64,000 nucleotides of DNA from Chitinophaga pinensis (lineage in GTDB: Bacteria; Bacteroidota; Bacteroidia; Flavobacteriales_D; Crocinitomicaceae). Positions 18,383-27,503 of this stretch are shown piece after piece. The notes under the pieces are model-generated. The model saw only the letters and a program-made list of their open reading frames with translations. It ran no database searches and was not told where the DNA came from. Position numbers and translations under genes: made by a program. Location of the stretch: contig CALPMT020000009.1 in the NCBI GenBank assembly GCA_943324745.2, forward strand, positions 1 to 64,000. The letters are read 5' to 3'. Numbering within the stretch: the first letter of the stretch is position 1; every line of letters begins with the position of its first letter.

Positions 18383-19389
18383 TAAGCTATCGTTGAATAA
18401 TCCCCTAGACTAATATCTGCAATGTTTCCTTCGTAATTAGCAGTGTTTCCAATCATTGAATTATGTAAAATTGCATTTTTGATTTTTGCATTTGATTGAA
18501 TAATTGAATTTTTGATTGTCGCATTTTCTACAATTGAACCTTCTCCAATAGAAACATGTGGTCCTATTATAGCATTAATAATTTTAACATTGTCCCCAAT
18601 ATAACATGGTGGAATTATTATAGAATTTTCAGAAATATAATTGTTTGAAATTGTCCTTATTCCTTTCGAAGAATCGTGTTCTAACACACGTTGATTTGTA
18701 TGAACAGTTACTTCTTTATTACCACAATCTAACCATTCATCTACTTTGCCAGGTTTAAATTTATTTCCAGCTTCTGTCAAACGACGAAGTGCATCTGGTA
18801 ATTGGTATTCTCCACTTTTAATAATATTATTTTCTAATAGAAACTCAATTTCTTTGCGTAAATCTTCTGCTTTTTTAAAGTAATAGATACCAATCATTGC
18901 TAAATCAGACACAAATGTTTGAGGTTTTTCTACAAAATCTATTATTTCATTACTTTCATTTAACTTTACAACTCCAAAAGCAGAAGGGTCTTCTATTTGT
19001 TTTACCCACAAGATTCCATCTATATTGGCATCTAATTTAAAATCAGCACTAAAAAGTGTGTCAGCAAATGCTACTACTACAGGTCCTTCTAATAATTCTT
19101 TTGCACAATATACTGCATGTGCTGTACCCAAAGGTTGGTCTTGATAATGAATTGAGCCTTTAGCACCTAGCTTCTCAGCAACTTGAATTAATTCTTTTTC
19201 TACTTCAGTTCCAAAATCGCCAATTACAAAAGCAATTTCATCAATTTTATCTGAACAAATTGAAGCAATTTCTTCAACTAGTCTGTGAACTATAGGTTTT
19301 CCTCCAACAGGAATTAAAGGTTTTGGTATAGTTAATGTATGTGGACGAAGACGACTTCCACGTCCAGCCATAGGTACGATAATTTTCAT
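18382..19389 (-). CDS. Sugar-phosphate nucleotidyltransferase with hexapeptide-repeat C-terminus
   Basis: A 335-residue enzyme that would make a nucleotide-sugar from a sugar-1-phosphate and NTP. It begins MKIIVPMAGRGSRLRPHT, the pyrophosphorylase signature G-x-G-x-R-L-x-P-x-T, followed by KPLIPVGGKPI. The Asp of FADTLF and the VEKP motif are also conserved. The last 100 residues contain I/V-rich hexapeptide turns of a left-handed beta helix (IIPPCYIGDNVKI, GPHVSIGEGSIVENATI). I chose the start at 19389; a longer frame extends into the dut gene. Likely glucose- or mannose-1-phosphate; the exact sugar is not determined. It is in the run purE-dut-this gene. Confidence 0.88.
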   Translation of the reverse strand: MKIIVPMAGRGSRLRPHTLTIPKPLIPVGGKPIVHRLVEEIASICSDKIDEIAFVIGDFGTEVEKELIQVAEKLGAKGSIHYQDQPLGTAHAVYCAKELLEGPVVVAFADTLFSADFKLDANIDGILWVKQIEDPSAFGVVKLNESNEIIDFVEKPQTFVSDLAMIGIYYFKKAEDLRKEIEFLLENNIIKSGEYQLPDALRRLTEAGNKFKPGKVDEWLDCGNKEVTVHTNQRVLEHDSSKGIRTISNNYISENSIIIPPCYIGDNVKIINAIIGPHVSIGEGSIVENATIKNSIIQSNAKIKNAILHNSMIGNTANYEGNIADISLGDYSTIA

Positions 19390-19396
19390 AGTAGTA

Positions 19397-19831
19397 TTAT
19401 TTTTTTCCAGTACTTCCGAATCCTCCTTCACCCCTTTCGGTTTCATTAATTGATTCGGTTTCATACCAGACTGCTTGTTCGACTTTTGCAAAAACTAATT
19501 GTGCGATTCTATCTCCGGAATTGATTTCAAAAATTTCAGAAGAATGATTTATAAGTATTACTCCTATTTCACCACGATAATCTGAATCTATTGTACCAGG
19601 TGAATTTAAGACTGTTATGCCATTTTTAAGTGCTAACCCCGAACGAGGTCTAACTTGTGCTTCGTATCCTTCCGGAATTTCCAAAAAGAGTCCTGTTTTA
19701 ATTAATTTTCGTTCACCAGAGTTAAGAGTACATTTTTCCTCAATAAAGGCACGAATATCCAACCCCGCAGAAGCAGAAGTTTCATAGGATGGTAATGAAT
19801 TATTTGATTTATTTATGATTGAGACTTTCAT
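19397..19831 (-). CDS. dut: Deoxyuridine 5'-triphosphate nucleotidohydrolase
   Basis: A 144-residue trimeric dUTPase that hydrolyses dUTP to dUMP and pyrophosphate, keeping uracil out of DNA. All five motifs are seen: [11 protein letters not shown] (1), RPRSGLAL (2), [15 protein letters not shown] (3), GDRIAQLVF (4) and the C-terminal [10 protein letters not shown] (5). Motif 5 is complete with the conserved GFGSTG. The frame ends just 7 bp before the nucleotidyltransferase start. Confidence 0.97.
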   Translation of the reverse strand: MKVSIINKSNNSLPSYETSASAGLDIRAFIEEKCTLNSGERKLIKTGLFLEIPEGYEAQVRPRSGLALKNGITVLNSPGTIDSDYRGEIGVILINHSSEIFEINSGDRIAQLVFAKVEQAVWYETESINETERGEGGFGSTGKK

Positions 19832-19857
19832 GTATTTACAATACGTTTTTATCCAAA

Positions 19858-20343
19858 TTAAACATGTAGGTTTTTTCCGCTTTCTAGGACAGCCTCTTTT
19901 AGTGATTGCATATAAGCTTCTAGTGTTTTAAGTAAATTCTCATCACTTGTAGCAATCATTTTTGCAGCTAGTATTCCGGCATTTTTAGCTGCATTTAAAG
20001 CAACTGTAGCAACAGGAATACCATTTGGCATCTGAAGAATAGAAAGAATACTATCCCAACCATCAATCGAGTTACTTGATTTAATTGGAACACCAATCAC
20101 AGGAAGTGGTGTCAATGAAGCTGTCATTCCTGGTAAATGTGCAGCGCCTCCTGCTCCGGCAATAATTACTTGTATTCCACGTTTGTGAGCGTTTTTCGCG
20201 TACTCCATCATCAGTTCTGGTGTACGATGCGCAGAAACAACATTAATTTCATATTCAACACCAAACTCTTTCAAAATATGAGCAGCCTCTTGCATAATCG
20301 GCAAATCCGACTTGCTTCCCATAATAATTCCAACTTTTGCCAT
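19858..20343 (-). CDS. purE: N5-carboxyaminoimidazole ribonucleotide mutase (class I PurE)
   Basis: A 161-residue PurE of the purine pathway. It has the N-terminal [28 protein letters not shown] with the catalytic His, and [13 protein letters not shown]. The last is typical of class I (bacterial mutase). No purK lies next to it within this window. The 26 bp gap to dut suggests cotranscription. A -7 box (TACATTTG, minus strand, 20358-20365) precedes it closely. Confidence 0.97.
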   Translation of the reverse strand: MAKVGIIMGSKSDLPIMQEAAHILKEFGVEYEINVVSAHRTPELMMEYAKNAHKRGIQVIIAGAGGAAHLPGMTASLTPLPVIGVPIKSSNSIDGWDSILSILQMPNGIPVATVALNAAKNAGILAAKMIATSDENLLKTLEAYMQSLKEAVLESGKNLHV

Positions 20344-20357
20344 TCTACTATTTTTAA

Positions 20358-20365
20358 CAAATGTA
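20358..20365 (-). promoter_or_regulatory. Possible -7 box for the purE-to-ribE chain
   Basis: Minus-strand bases read TACATTTG, matching TAnnTTTG, 15-22 bp upstream of the purE ATG. The -33 element is not evident, and the distance to the ATG is short, so a leader of only a few bases would result. Confidence 0.4.
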
Positions 20366-20527
20366 AGTACTTTCCTTCGTGTTTTGTAATCTTCTAAACG
20401 AAGTTCTGAAAAAAGGAATGTTAGTATATCTTATTTTTAACTAAGAACAACCTTTTTTATAAATATCTTCTTATATTAGGTTTTTGATCATATTAATTGC
20501 AAATTTATTTGTTTATATATTCTTTTT

Positions 20528-22612
20528 ATGATAAAAATATTCTTTTTGTTTGCATGTACGTTTTTAATTTCAGGATTTTATGGACAATTATTACCCTGTG
20601 GCCAGCATACTAAGTTACAAGAACAACTAAAAGATCCTGACTTCAAAGTTCAGTATGAATCTGATCAAAAGATTCAAGAGCTTGTAATGCAACAGATGCT
20701 TAAAGATTCAGTACTAAAACGAGGTACGGTTTACAAAATACCTGTTGTTTTTCATGTGTTGCATTCTAATGGACCTGAAAATATTTCTAGAGAGCAAATT
20801 GTAAATCAGCTAGGAATATTAAATAATGATTTTCGTTTATTGAATGCAGATGCTAAAAATGTACATCCAGATTTTAAAACTATAACAGCTGATGCTGAAA
20901 TAGAATTTGTTTTGGCAACAAAAGCACCTAATGGAGCATGTTTTTCTGGAATTACACGAACTTACACTTCCAAAGCAACAACTGACGGAGCCGAGCAAGT
21001 AAAATTAATTAAGTCGGGCAACGATGTCTTCAAAGGAGAGTGGACAGGATACAAATATTTAAACATATTTGTTAGTTCAGGTTTAAATGGACCCGCTGGT
21101 TATGCTTACAAACCATTTGGAAATGGTAATTCTATGGAAAGTGGTATTTATATATTGCATAGATATATAGGTAGTATTGGTACGGGTAATACTATTACTA
21201 GTCGTGCATTTACTCATGAAGTTGGACATTGGTTAAATTTAGATCATACATGGGGTCCAAACAATAACCCTGGTGACCCCACTAGTTGTGGTACGGATGA
21301 TGGTGTAACAGATACACCTAACTGCATCGGGGATAAAAGCATTTGTAACTTAGATGATAAATTTTGCGGACCTCGTGCAAATGTCGAAAATTTCATGGAA
21401 TATTCCTATTGTAGTAAAATGTTTACGCAAAGACAGGTTGAACGTATGCGTGCAGCTTTAATATCTCCTATAGGTGGTAGAAATAAAATTATATCAACCT
21501 CTAATTTAGATGTTGTTGGAGCAAATAATATCAGTAAATGTAATGTAGACTTTACAAGTAATAATACTCAAACCTGTGAGGGAGGTCAAGTTTCATTTAC
21601 TGATATTTCTTACAATGCTCCTGTATCTTGGTTATGGGAATTCCCTGGAGGTACACCAAGTAGTTCAACTTTACAAAATCCTACTGTTATATACTCGTCA
21701 ATTGGAAATTACTCAGTAACATTAACTGTTTCAGATGGTATTTCTTCACAGACTATTGTTAAACCAAATTTTATTTTAGTAGTTCAAGGAAATAAAGAGA
21801 TCCCTTTTTTAGAGACTTTTACAGATCCAAAATTATCTGATTTTTGGAATGTTTCCAATTTAAGTAATAACGAAGCTTTTGAATTATATCAAGGAGCAGG
21901 TTTTTTAGATGATAAATGTTTAAGATTAGCTAATTATTCTAGTATTATAAATAGTACTGATTACATCACATCCAATTGTTTTGATTTAACTAAAATAATT
22001 GATCAAGGACATGTAACTTTAACTTTTAGGTATGCCTATCGAAAAAAATTAATTGATAATTCTGAAGTTTTTAAAATTAGTATGAGTGGAGATTGTGGAT
22101 CTTCATGGAAAATGTTAAGAAGTTTTATAGGTGGAAGTTTATCTTCGAGTATTAGTCAAACTAATTGGTTTCCTTCAAGTACTTTGGATTGGACAACGGT
22201 TCATATTACAAACATTTCAAATACTTATTGGAATTCAAATGCTAGAATTCGTTTTTCTTTTGATGGAAGTGGAGGAAATAATTTTTATTTAGATGACATA
22301 AACTTGTATGCTGGTTCGCCTTCTGATAAAATTGTCTTATCCGTTAAAGAAAATAAAGTAGAGCAAACAACAGATATCTATCCTAATCCTTGTGATTTAG
22401 AGTTAATTATTCCAGTGTTGTTAAAAGAAAATATGAATGGATTTTATGAAGTTAAGGATGTCTTAGGGAAAACAATAATAAGATGTGACATAAATGCATC
22501 AACTGGAAATAATTTGATAATAGTACCAACCAATGAGTTAATTAAAGGAAATTATTTTATTAAAATCATTTTCGGTGAACAACAAATCACAAGAGAATTT
22601 CAGGTGAGATGA
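20528..22612 (+). CDS. Secreted M43 (cytophagalysin-like) metalloprotease with PKD and T9SS tail
   Basis: A 694-residue secreted zinc protease. Order of parts: signal peptide (1-19), a propeptide, the pappalysin-type catalytic domain with zinc site HEVGHWLNLDH (His230, Glu231, His234, His240) and Met-turn in FMEYSYC, a PKD domain (about residues 345-415, with SWLWEFPGG), a MAM/jelly-roll-like domain (about 420-600), and a C-terminal sorting tail beginning DIYPNPCDLELII. The tail is the T9SS type A pattern, so it should be released at the surface by the Por machinery. The zinc motif has Leu where the family usually has Gly (HExxHxxGxxH). Monocistronic, convergent with the next gene. No -7 box of the standard type was found. 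Confidence 0.9.
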   Translation: MIKIFFLFACTFLISGFYGQLLPCGQHTKLQEQLKDPDFKVQYESDQKIQELVMQQMLKDSVLKRGTVYKIPVVFHVLHSNGPENISREQIVNQLGILNNDFRLLNADAKNVHPDFKTITADAEIEFVLATKAPNGACFSGITRTYTSKATTDGAEQVKLIKSGNDVFKGEWTGYKYLNIFVSSGLNGPAGYAYKPFGNGNSMESGIYILHRYIGSIGTGNTITSRAFTHEVGHWLNLDHTWGPNNNPGDPTSCGTDDGVTDTPNCIGDKSICNLDDKFCGPRANVENFMEYSYCSKMFTQRQVERMRAALISPIGGRNKIISTSNLDVVGANNISKCNVDFTSNNTQTCEGGQVSFTDISYNAPVSWLWEFPGGTPSSSTLQNPTVIYSSIGNYSVTLTVSDGISSQTIVKPNFILVVQGNKEIPFLETFTDPKLSDFWNVSNLSNNEAFELYQGAGFLDDKCLRLANYSSIINSTDYITSNCFDLTKIIDQGHVTLTFRYAYRKKLIDNSEVFKISMSGDCGSSWKMLRSFIGGSLSSSISQTNWFPSSTLDWTTVHITNISNTYWNSNARIRFSFDGSGGNNFYLDDINLYAGSPSDKIVLSVKENKVEQTTDIYPNPCDLELIIPVLLKENMNGFYEVKDVLGKTIIRCDINASTGNNLIIVPTNELIKGNYFIKIIFGEQQITREFQVR

Positions 22613-22638
22613 TCTAATGCTATTATTTAAGTTCGTTT

Positions 22639-24354
22639 TCAGTTTGATGGCTCTCTTATGAACATTTTAGAGAAATCTATGATTTCGGTTGAATTTGTGG
22701 CGAAATTTTTCACTCTAAAATTAACCATTGTCATAAAGTCTTGGTGAAATAATGGCATTATCGCGGCATCATCAATGATTTGTTGATCACATTTAACAAA
22801 AAGATTTCTTCTTTTAGAATCATCACGTTCACGTATTGCATTCTTAAAGTTTTCATCAAAAATTTTATTTGAATACTTAAATGGATTTGAAATAGCTGAT
22901 GATTTAGAAATGTTTTCACTGAAAAATAAATTCAAAAAGTTTTCTGGATCAGGATAATCAGCAATCCAACCACCTCTCCATATTTTTGCTTCGCCAGTTT
23001 GTATAGCTTTTTCACGCTCCTCAATAGAACATAATTTAATAGTAATGTTTACATTTAAATTCTTTTTTAATTGCTTACATACCCCTATCGCAGCTTTATG
23101 AGGTGCAGTTCCTTCTTTTGCATTCACAAATAATGAAATTGTAGGAAAGCCAGTACCATTTGGATACCCAGCATTTGCTAAAAGTGTTTTAGCTACTTCA
23201 ACATTAAAAGTATATCCTTTTACTAAAGTAGCATTGTAATCTAAAACTTCAGGTACAAAGCCAGATAATGCAGGATTTCCTTCACCTTGCAATGTGTTTT
23301 CAATTAAATTTACACGATCTAAAGCTAGATTAAAAGCTTTACGAACATCTGCCTTGTCAAAAGGAGCACTAGTATTTGCAAACCCATAATAAGCTGTGCC
23401 CAAAGCTTCTCTAAAATCAATTTTGTGTTTAATTGTTTTTCCAGCTAAAGCAGTATTTAAATCTCCCAATATATTCTCAATTTCATCAACTGGAATATCC
23501 ATTACTAAATCAATTGACTTATTTCTAAATGCAATTAACTCACTTTTTTTATCTTTAGAATAACTCACTTCAATATTCGCTAAAAACGGCAATTGATTTC
23601 CTAAATTATCTTTTCTCCAATAATTTGGATTTCTAGCAAGAATAATTTTATCCTCTGACCACTCTTCTAATTTAAAAGCTCCTGTGCCCACTGGATGCTT
23701 GCCGATTTCATTTCCATACTCTTCAAAAGCTTCTTTAGGGAAAATTCCCAAGCTACAATGAACAAGCAATTTCTCAAATCCTGCAAACGCGTATTCTAAT
23801 TCAATAGACAATGTATTTTTGTCTATAACCTTAATTGATTTTAAGTTATTAGGAGCTACTCCTTTTGTAGAATTATCATAATGTTGTTTAGCTCCTTTAA
23901 TTTTAGAAAGTAAGAACCAATAAATTTCATTTTCAACAGCTTTACTACAAGCAAATTCCAAAGTGTTTTTGACATCATTTGCAGTTAATTCACGTCCTTT
24001 TCCATCTTCGAAACAATCATCATCATGAAAAAATACACCTTTACGAATCTTAAATGTAAATTTTGTAGCGTCTTGATTCATACTAAAGCTCTCAGCAATT
24101 CCTGGAACAATTTCATTTGTTGTTGGATCAACTTTTAGTAGTGTTTCAAATATTTGACTTCCAACGCGTTGGTTGTAAATACTAGATGAAGAAATAGGAA
24201 GTAATGTTGTGATTTGTTCGGCAGACATAAATCGGAATGTACCACCATATTTTACATTTCCTTTAGCTTTTAAATTTGAAATATCACTTTTGTCTGAACA
24301 TGCGGTGATAAAAAATAACGATAAAACTGTTGTAAAAAGTACTATTCTACGCAT
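22639..24354 (-). CDS. ABC transporter oligopeptide-binding lipoprotein (SBP_bac_5)
   Basis: A 571-residue lipoprotein (signal peptide with lipobox FITAC) of the DppA/OppA solute-binding family. Conserved segments are VDPTTNEIVPGIAESFSM, FKIRKGVFFHDDDCFEDG, NDVKNTLEFA, HPVGTGAFKLEEWSEDKI, LARNPNYW, DKADVRKAFNLALDR and WIADYPDPENFLNLFFS. It would bind peptides for an ABC importer in the periplasm, but no permease or ATPase gene is near. A possible -7 box TATATTTG is at 24375-24382 on the minus strand. Its region is divergent with the exonuclease gene. Confidence 0.92.
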   Translation of the reverse strand: MRRIVLFTTVLSLFFITACSDKSDISNLKAKGNVKYGGTFRFMSAEQITTLLPISSSSIYNQRVGSQIFETLLKVDPTTNEIVPGIAESFSMNQDATKFTFKIRKGVFFHDDDCFEDGKGRELTANDVKNTLEFACSKAVENEIYWFLLSKIKGAKQHYDNSTKGVAPNNLKSIKVIDKNTLSIELEYAFAGFEKLLVHCSLGIFPKEAFEEYGNEIGKHPVGTGAFKLEEWSEDKIILARNPNYWRKDNLGNQLPFLANIEVSYSKDKKSELIAFRNKSIDLVMDIPVDEIENILGDLNTALAGKTIKHKIDFREALGTAYYGFANTSAPFDKADVRKAFNLALDRVNLIENTLQGEGNPALSGFVPEVLDYNATLVKGYTFNVEVAKTLLANAGYPNGTGFPTISLFVNAKEGTAPHKAAIGVCKQLKKNLNVNITIKLCSIEEREKAIQTGEAKIWRGGWIADYPDPENFLNLFFSENISKSSAISNPFKYSNKIFDENFKNAIRERDDSKRRNLFVKCDQQIIDDAAIMPLFHQDFMTMVNFRVKNFATNSTEIIDFSKMFIREPSN

Positions 24355-24461
24355 AAGCTAATAAGTTTATCTAACAAATATATTAATAATAGAAAGATAA
24401 TTCTATCATTTCTTTATTGGAAGTTTATTTTTTTAGTAATTTAGTTATAATAAATTTCAAT

Positions 24462-25172
24462 ATGTTACATAAAATCACACTTGATAAGATACTATTTTTA
24501 GATATAGAAACAGTGCCGCAATTTCCAACATTTTCAGATTTGGATGATAAAACGAAACAACTTTATGGTCAAAAGACCAAGTATTTACAAAAAGAAACTT
24601 GTGTTGAAGAACTTTACGATCGCGCTGGAATTTATGCAGAATTTGGAAAAATAATTTGTATTTCAGTTGGGTATATTCACGAAGGTAGTTTTGGAGAACA
24701 AATTCGACTAAAATCTTTTTACAACGAAGATGAAGAAGTATTGTTACGAGAATTTGTCAAATTACTCGAGGAAAATTATAAATTTTCAATTTTATGTGGT
24801 CACAATGCAAAAGAATTTGATTTCCCATATCTTTGTAGAAGGTTACTAATTCATGGCATCACTCTTCCTTCAATATTAGATATTGCTGGTAAAAAACCAT
24901 GGGAAATTAGTCATTTAGATACTATGGAATTATGGAAGTTTGGAGATTATAAAGCTTACACATCATTGGCTTTGTTGTGTCATGTTTTCCAGATACCTAC
25001 TCCTAAGGATGATATTTCAGGAGAAGATGTTGCTCGTGTATATTATATAGAAAAAAATCTTGAAAGAATAAAGGTCTACTGTGAAAAAGATGTGGTTGCT
25101 TTAATTCAATTATTTAGAAAAATGACAGGTAAATTATTGATTAAAGAAGATAAAATATTTTTTGGTGAGTAA
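24462..25172 (+). CDS. PolB-like 3'-5' exonuclease domain protein
   Basis: A 236-residue predicted 3'-5' exonuclease related to the proofreading domain of family B DNA polymerases (PF10108-type). Three acidic exonuclease motifs are visible: Exo I LFLDIETVPQ, Exo II CGHNAKEFDFPYLCRRL and Exo III YCEKDVVALIQLF. A stand-alone gene with no polymerase domain. I chose the start MLHKITLDKI at 24462 since the family starts close to Exo I; a longer frame from 24417 adds an unlike hydrophobic leader. Function in DNA repair or RNA/DNA trimming is inferred. Confidence 0.88.
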   Translation: MLHKITLDKILFLDIETVPQFPTFSDLDDKTKQLYGQKTKYLQKETCVEELYDRAGIYAEFGKIICISVGYIHEGSFGEQIRLKSFYNEDEEVLLREFVKLLEENYKFSILCGHNAKEFDFPYLCRRLLIHGITLPSILDIAGKKPWEISHLDTMELWKFGDYKAYTSLALLCHVFQIPTPKDDISGEDVARVYYIEKNLERIKVYCEKDVVALIQLFRKMTGKLLIKEDKIFFGE

Positions 25173-25186
25173 TAGAGTAATTTTAT

Positions 25187-25576
25187 TTACTTTTTCTTTT
25201 TTCTTAGAATTACTGTTGCAGGCTTTGTAATTCCTGCATCTAATTGCACATACGAAGCTCCTTCCAATGTGTCATTACCTGTGATTATAACTCCTGTAAT
25301 GTCTAGTACAGCAACGCCTGCTTGTCCATCTTGGTAAATAGAAGAATAGTCAAATTCGACTTGACCTTTAGCGTTTGTATAAGCTGAATCAGAAAGATTT
25401 CCTTTAGCTGATACTACTTGTGATGGTTGGGCACGTATTACAACTTTTACATTTGCAATTGGAACTTTCGTTTCATTAACAGCAGTTATTGTTGTTTTAG
25501 TCGGTTCAATTTTATGACAACTAATTAATATTAAAATAAAAGTTATAAAACAAAAACTAAAATTAAATTTTCTCAT
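25187..25576 (-). CDS. Small lipoprotein with Ig-like fold, unknown function
   Basis: A 129-residue protein with signal peptide and lipobox (LILISC at Cys20). The mature part TTITAVNETKVPIANVKVVI and FDYSSIYQDGQAGVAVLD resembles carboxypeptidase-regulatory/Ig-like strands common in Bacteroidota surface lipoproteins, ending with basic RKKKK. It follows a related lipoprotein on the same strand with a gap of 15 bp, so a two-gene operon is likely. No specific family is recognised. Confidence 0.75.
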   Translation of the reverse strand: MRKFNFSFCFITFILILISCHKIEPTKTTITAVNETKVPIANVKVVIRAQPSQVVSAKGNLSDSAYTNAKGQVEFDYSSIYQDGQAGVAVLDITGVIITGNDTLEGASYVQLDAGITKPATVILRKKKK

Positions 25577-25591
25577 ATGTGCTAAAGATTA

Positions 25592-25975
25592 TTATTTGTT
25601 TTCTGGGAATTTAACAGTTTGAACTTGAGTTGTTTGGTAGGTGGCTCTTACTGTTCCAATTGCTGTGAATCCTCCTTTTTCTGCTATTATGTCGAAATAA
25701 CCATCTCTTGAAGTAGAAATTTGAGATTTGAAGAAAGTTGTTAAATCGAACGTACAATATGAAGATGCATTTGTTTGTTGTTTGTCACTATGTTTTGATG
25801 TTGCAGGCACTGATGTGGTGCTAGATATAATTTTTACCTCAGCTCCTGGAACAGGATTGCCACTTGAATCTCGCACAAAAATTTTAAGTTGAGAAGTAGG
25901 CTTTTCACAACTTGTTAAGTTTAGTAAAGAGATAGCAATTAAAAATATAGTAAAAGGTCTAAAAATACGTTTCAT
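25592..25975 (-). CDS. Small lipoprotein with carboxypeptidase-regulatory-like domain, unknown function
   Basis: A 127-residue protein starting MKRIFRPFTIFLIAISLLNL, with lipobox TSC. The segment KIFVRDSSGNPVPGAEVKI is a typical carboxypeptidase regulatory/big-fold start. I chose the inner ATG at 25975; a longer frame from 26038 has no signal. A -7 box TAACTTTG (minus strand, 26002-26009) lies 27 bp upstream of this start, which supports it. It is likely paired with the downstream lipoprotein gene, and both may be surface exposed. Confidence 0.75.
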   Translation of the reverse strand: MKRIFRPFTIFLIAISLLNLTSCEKPTSQLKIFVRDSSGNPVPGAEVKIISSTTSVPATSKHSDKQQTNASSYCTFDLTTFFKSQISTSRDGYFDIIAEKGGFTAIGTVRATYQTTQVQTVKFPENK

Positions 25976-26001
25976 CAAAAAATTAATTATAACAAAGTAC
26001 C

Positions 26002-26009
26002 CAAAGTTA
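26002..26009 (-). promoter_or_regulatory. -7 box for the two-lipoprotein operon
   Basis: Minus-strand bases read TAACTTTG, an exact match to TAnnTTTG, 27 bp upstream of the lipoprotein start at 25975. No -33 motif at ideal spacing. Confidence 0.5.
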
Positions 26010-26081
26010 CATATAATTTTACTATCTAAAAAAATCAATCGTAAATTATTCTAATTGTTCGCTTAGAAATACATATTTATG

Positions 26082-26089
26082 TAACTTTG
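26082..26089 (+). promoter_or_regulatory. -7 box for the pheS-ytxJ-cyclase operon
   Basis: Bases read TAACTTTG, a full match to TAnnTTTG, 51 bp before the pheS start. An upstream TTG lies 24 bases before, at the wide end of known spacing. The opposite promoter at 26002-26009 makes this a divergent promoter pair. Confidence 0.55.
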
Positions 26090-26139
26090 AAATGATAAAG
26101 TATTTACGCTTTACCATATATATATACAAACTAATATCT

Positions 26140-27162
26140 ATGAGGGATAAAATAGCTGATGTTTCAAAAAAAATTAATGCTTTTCAAATTAAAGATTTAA
26201 ATGAACTTGAAGCATTTAGGATTCATTTTTTAGGTTCAAAAAGTGATATAAAATTATTATTTGGACAATTAAAGTCTGTTGCAAATGATGATAAAAAATC
26301 AATTGGAAAAGCGTTGAATGATTTACGTCTTCAAGCAGAGGAGAAGTTTTTGAATTATAAATCACTATTAGAATCTACAAACCTTGAAAATGAATCTATT
26401 GACTTTTCAAAAACTGGAGAGTCCTTTTCTGTTGGTTCTCATCATCCAATTTCTTTAGTTCGTTCTGAAATTATAGAGATTTTTAATCGTATTGGCTTTG
26501 TTGTTTCTGAAGGGCCTGAAATCGAAGATGATTGGCATAATTTTTCTGCTTTAAATTTTCCACCTGAGCATCCAGCAAGGGATATGCAAGATACTTTTTT
26601 TATAGAAAAAGGCGAAAAAGAAATGGCATTACGAACACATACTTCATCGGTTCAGGTACGTGTAATGGAAAATCAAAAACCTCCGATACGCACAATTTCT
26701 CCAGGTAGAGTTTATCGTAATGAAGCAATTTCAGCTAGAGCGCATTGTTTCTTTCATCAAGTGGAAGGGTTGTATATTGATAAAAACGTATCCTTTGCTG
26801 ATTTGAAACAAACTTTGTTATATTTTGCGAAAGAAATGTTTGGAGAAAAAGCACAAATTAGATTAAGACCTTCCTATTTTCCATTTACAGAACCTAGTGC
26901 TGAAGTTGATGTTTCTTGTTCTATATGTAACGCTAAAGGTTGTAATGTTTGTAAATATACTGGTTGGTTAGAGATTTTAGGTTGTGGTATGGTAGACCCA
27001 AATGTTCTAGAGGCTGCAGGAATTGATTCATTAATTTATACTGGTTATGCTTTTGGTATGGGTATTGAACGAATTACCCAATTAAAATATAAAGTCAACG
27101 ACTTACGTTTATATTCAGAAAATGACGTTCGTTTCTTAAAACAATTTACAGCATCTATTTAA
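26140..27162 (+). CDS. pheS: Phenylalanine--tRNA ligase alpha subunit
   Basis: A 340-residue PheRS alpha subunit, which charges tRNA-Phe together with PheT. The start MRDKIADVSKKINAF (26140) gives the usual length; the longer frame to 26092 crosses the promoter -7 box. Class II motifs are clear: VGSHHPISLVRSEI, FNRIGFVVSEGPEIEDDWHNF, FPPEHPARDMQDTFF, motif 2 TISPGRVYRNEA, HQVEGLYID, the FPFTEPSAEVDVSC region and motif 3 GYAFGMGIERITQL. pheT is not in the window. It is followed 1 bp later by ytxJ. Confidence 0.97.
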   Translation: MRDKIADVSKKINAFQIKDLNELEAFRIHFLGSKSDIKLLFGQLKSVANDDKKSIGKALNDLRLQAEEKFLNYKSLLESTNLENESIDFSKTGESFSVGSHHPISLVRSEIIEIFNRIGFVVSEGPEIEDDWHNFSALNFPPEHPARDMQDTFFIEKGEKEMALRTHTSSVQVRVMENQKPPIRTISPGRVYRNEAISARAHCFFHQVEGLYIDKNVSFADLKQTLLYFAKEMFGEKAQIRLRPSYFPFTEPSAEVDVSCSICNAKGCNVCKYTGWLEILGCGMVDPNVLEAAGIDSLIYTGYAFGMGIERITQLKYKVNDLRLYSENDVRFLKQFTASI

Positions 27163-27163
27163 T

Positions 27164-27502
27164 ATGGGACTACCTTGGATTGAAATAACAAATATTGAAC
27201 AATTATATCATATTTGGAATAATTCTCTAACTCAGCCTGCCGTTTTTTTTAAACATAGCACTCGCTGTAGTATTTCATCTATGTCACTTCGAGCTTTCGA
27301 GCGTTCTTGGGTAATTGATGAGACACAATTGTTTTTTGTTGATTTGATTGCTCACCGTGATGTTTCAAATTTATTAGCTGAAATTAGTCATGTTCAGCAT
27401 CAATCACCTCAGGTTATTGTTACAAACAACAATACTGTGATTTATAGTGATTCTCATGGAACAATAGATTCAGAAAAGATTCAACAATTAATTCATTCTT
27501 AG
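27164..27502 (+). CDS. ytxJ: Bacillithiol system redox-active protein YtxJ-like
   Basis: A 112-residue thioredoxin-fold protein with a single active-site cysteine, Cys35 in KHSTRCSISSM. This fits the YtxJ family (monothiol bacilliredoxin-like), which is linked to bacillithiol. The remainder (ELFFVDLIAHRDVSNLLAEI, HVQHQSPQVIV with cis-Pro, VIYSDSHGTID) matches the thioredoxin fold. It starts 1 bp after pheS and lies 1 bp before the cyclase gene. Bacillithiol use is inferred from this gene only; biosynthesis genes (bshABC) are not in view. Confidence 0.82.
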   Translation: MGLPWIEITNIEQLYHIWNNSLTQPAVFFKHSTRCSISSMSLRAFERSWVIDETQLFFVDLIAHRDVSNLLAEISHVQHQSPQVIVTNNNTVIYSDSHGTIDSEKIQQLIHS

Positions 27503-27503
27503 T

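Noticed and set aside
25172-25186. Terminator between the exonuclease and lipoprotein genes
   Set aside because: Only a 6 bp AT-rich imperfect stem (gagtaa/tttact) is present; not convincing.
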